Shown: in pieces, positions 6,406-6,769 of the stretch
Position numbering within the stretch: position 1 is the first letter of the stretch
Layout: every line of letters starts with the position of its first letter
From: Dehalococcoidia bacterium
GTDB taxonomy: Bacteria > Chloroflexota > Dehalococcoidia > GIF9 > AB-539-J10
Length of the DNA stretch: 6,769 nt
Assembly: GCA_030589825.1 (NCBI GenBank)
Contig: JAUUZT010000045.1
Location: 1-6,769 of the forward strand
Reading direction: 5' to 3'
The notes under the pieces: generated by a model
What the model was told of the DNA's origin: nothing
What the model saw: only the letters and a program-made list of their open reading frames with translations
Databases searched by the model: none
Translations under genes and position numbers: made by a program

Positions 6406-6460
6406 AGCGACGAATCTCAGAGCGTGCCATAGAGCCCTTCAGTCGCTTTCGCTCCTTTTT
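6390..6460. repeat. Degenerate interspersed inverted-repeat element; possible terminator
   Basis: The left arm contains TATCATTCTGAGTGAAGCGA (6391-6410), continuing to CGAATCTC. The right arm contains CCCTTCAGTCGCTTTCGCTC (6435-6454). AAGCGAC (6405-6411) pairs exactly with GTCGCTT (6442-6448), with partial pairing on both sides, and a T5 run follows at 6456-6460. From memory, the left arm resembles a short repeat spread in many bacterial genomes (TCATTCTGAGcGAAGCGAaG). The hairpin plus T-run could terminate transcription of the upstream gene. The pairing is seen in the sequence; the repeat family membership is recalled. Confidence 0.55.
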
Positions 6461-6607
6461 CTAATAATCTTTAACTTTTTCATTTTCCTTTATGCTATTA
6501 ATCCACCTGGTATTCATCTATTATAGAAAACTACGGATACATTACTTAATAGCAAGCCAGCCTTAAATACCGGAATTCAGCAGATATTAAAACGCTGCAA
6601 CATGGCA

Positions 6608-6613
6608 TATAAT
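6608..6613 (+). promoter_or_regulatory. Putative -10 box for the DUF3467 gene
   Basis: A perfect TATAAT stands 43 nt before the ATG. No good -35 is present; TTAAAA at 6587-6592 has a 15-nt spacer. The call is a motif match only. Confidence 0.3.
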
Positions 6614-6644
6614 TGCTATCCGGACCGTTGAATACAAAATAAAC

Positions 6645-6650
6645 AGGAGG
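6645..6650 (+). promoter_or_regulatory. Strong ribosome binding site of the DUF3467 gene
   Basis: AGGAGG, a full match to the anti-Shine-Dalgarno core, lies 6 nt before the ATG at 6657. It is the strongest site in the window and suggests efficient translation of this small protein. Confidence 0.85.
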
Positions 6651-6656
6651 CTCATT

Positions 6657-6769
6657 ATGGCTAATGAAGAGAAACAACAAAACCAAAAGGATAACTCTAT
6701 CCGTGTAAACTTTCCTGCTAATTTAGCAGGTGGCGTTTACTGCAATAATCTGCATGTGACTCACACAAA
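6657..6769 (+). CDS. DUF3467 family protein, N-terminal part (truncated by window edge)
   Basis: The first 37 codons are present and the reading frame runs off the right edge. A polar, Gln/Lys/Asn-rich leader (residues 1-13, EEKQQNQKDN) precedes IRVNFPANLAGGVYCNNL (15-32) and HVTHT, which matches the start of the DUF3467 family. Full-length members are about 100 residues, small and soluble, and are found in diverse bacteria and archaea. Their function is unknown to me, and nothing in this fragment reveals one. Two details support a real gene: the perfect AGGAGG site and the conserved N-terminal motif. It follows a 251-bp gap and is probably transcribed from its own promoter. Confidence 0.8.
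   Translation, partial: MANEEKQQNQKDNSIRVNFPANLAGGVYCNNLHVTHT

Larger units (their letters stand above)
6406..6656. other. Intergenic region without a gene
   Basis: After the right arm of the repeat (to about 6460) the 196 bp up to the last gene are AT-rich with frequent stops in all frames. I see no RNA gene or riboswitch fold. The only recognisable signals are the TATAAT at 6608-6613 and the ribosome binding site at 6645-6650. Confidence 0.6.

Noticed and set aside
1..6769. CRISPR array, tRNA or rRNA genes, transposase or phage genes
   Set aside because: No regularly spaced repeats, no cloverleaf-like segments and no mobile-element proteins were seen on either strand.

Overview
This is a 6.8 kb bacterial chromosomal window of moderate GC content with ordinary housekeeping and metabolic genes. 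Most genes have Shine-Dalgarno sites, and the standard genetic code fits throughout. The gene content suggests an anaerobe: a pyrophosphate-type phosphofructokinase, an iron-sulfur protein related to epoxyqueuosine reductase, and a small nitroreductase. The short interspersed repeat and the DUF3467 protein would fit a Chloroflexota/Dehalococcoidia-like genome, but that assignment is a guess from general resemblance and not from a marker gene.

Layout. On the left edge (1-362, minus strand) is the N-terminal part of a glycoside hydrolase family 65 sugar phosphorylase with a GTG start. A 183-bp intergenic region with promoter-like elements on both strands separates it from a divergent phosphofructokinase (546-1661), whose active-site residues point to pyrophosphate rather than ATP as phosphoryl donor. 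Next on the plus strand come a QueG-like Fe-S protein (1776-2675) and a CDP-alcohol phosphatidyltransferase with a perfect catalytic motif (2827-3429). A perfect 24-bp palindrome (3437-3460) precedes the exonuclease VII pair: xseA (3475-4896) and xseB (4880-5098), which overlap by 17 bp. A nitroreductase (5205-5771) and a small HExxH membrane protein of M50 type (5896-6405) follow. The last codons and stop of the membrane protein lie in a degenerate interspersed inverted-repeat element (about 6390-6460). The window ends inside a DUF3467 gene (6657 onward) with a very strong ribosome binding site.

How the genes fit together. The two divergent genes on the left make sense as a pair. A GH65 enzyme releases glucose already phosphorylated by using inorganic phosphate, and a PPi-dependent phosphofructokinase spares ATP at the next priming step, so both would suit an energy-limited fermenter. 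The xseA-xseB overlap is classic translational coupling of two subunits of one enzyme. The other genes are same-strand neighbours with gaps of roughly 100-150 bp and no obvious functional link.

I did not find a convincing new multi-gene system. The observations most worth a second look are the PPi-type phosphofructokinase beside a phosphorylase, the non-canonical cysteine pattern and apparently missing acid residue of the QueG-like protein, the palindrome in front of an xseA that has no ribosome binding site, and the repeat that supplies the C-terminus of the membrane protease-like protein.
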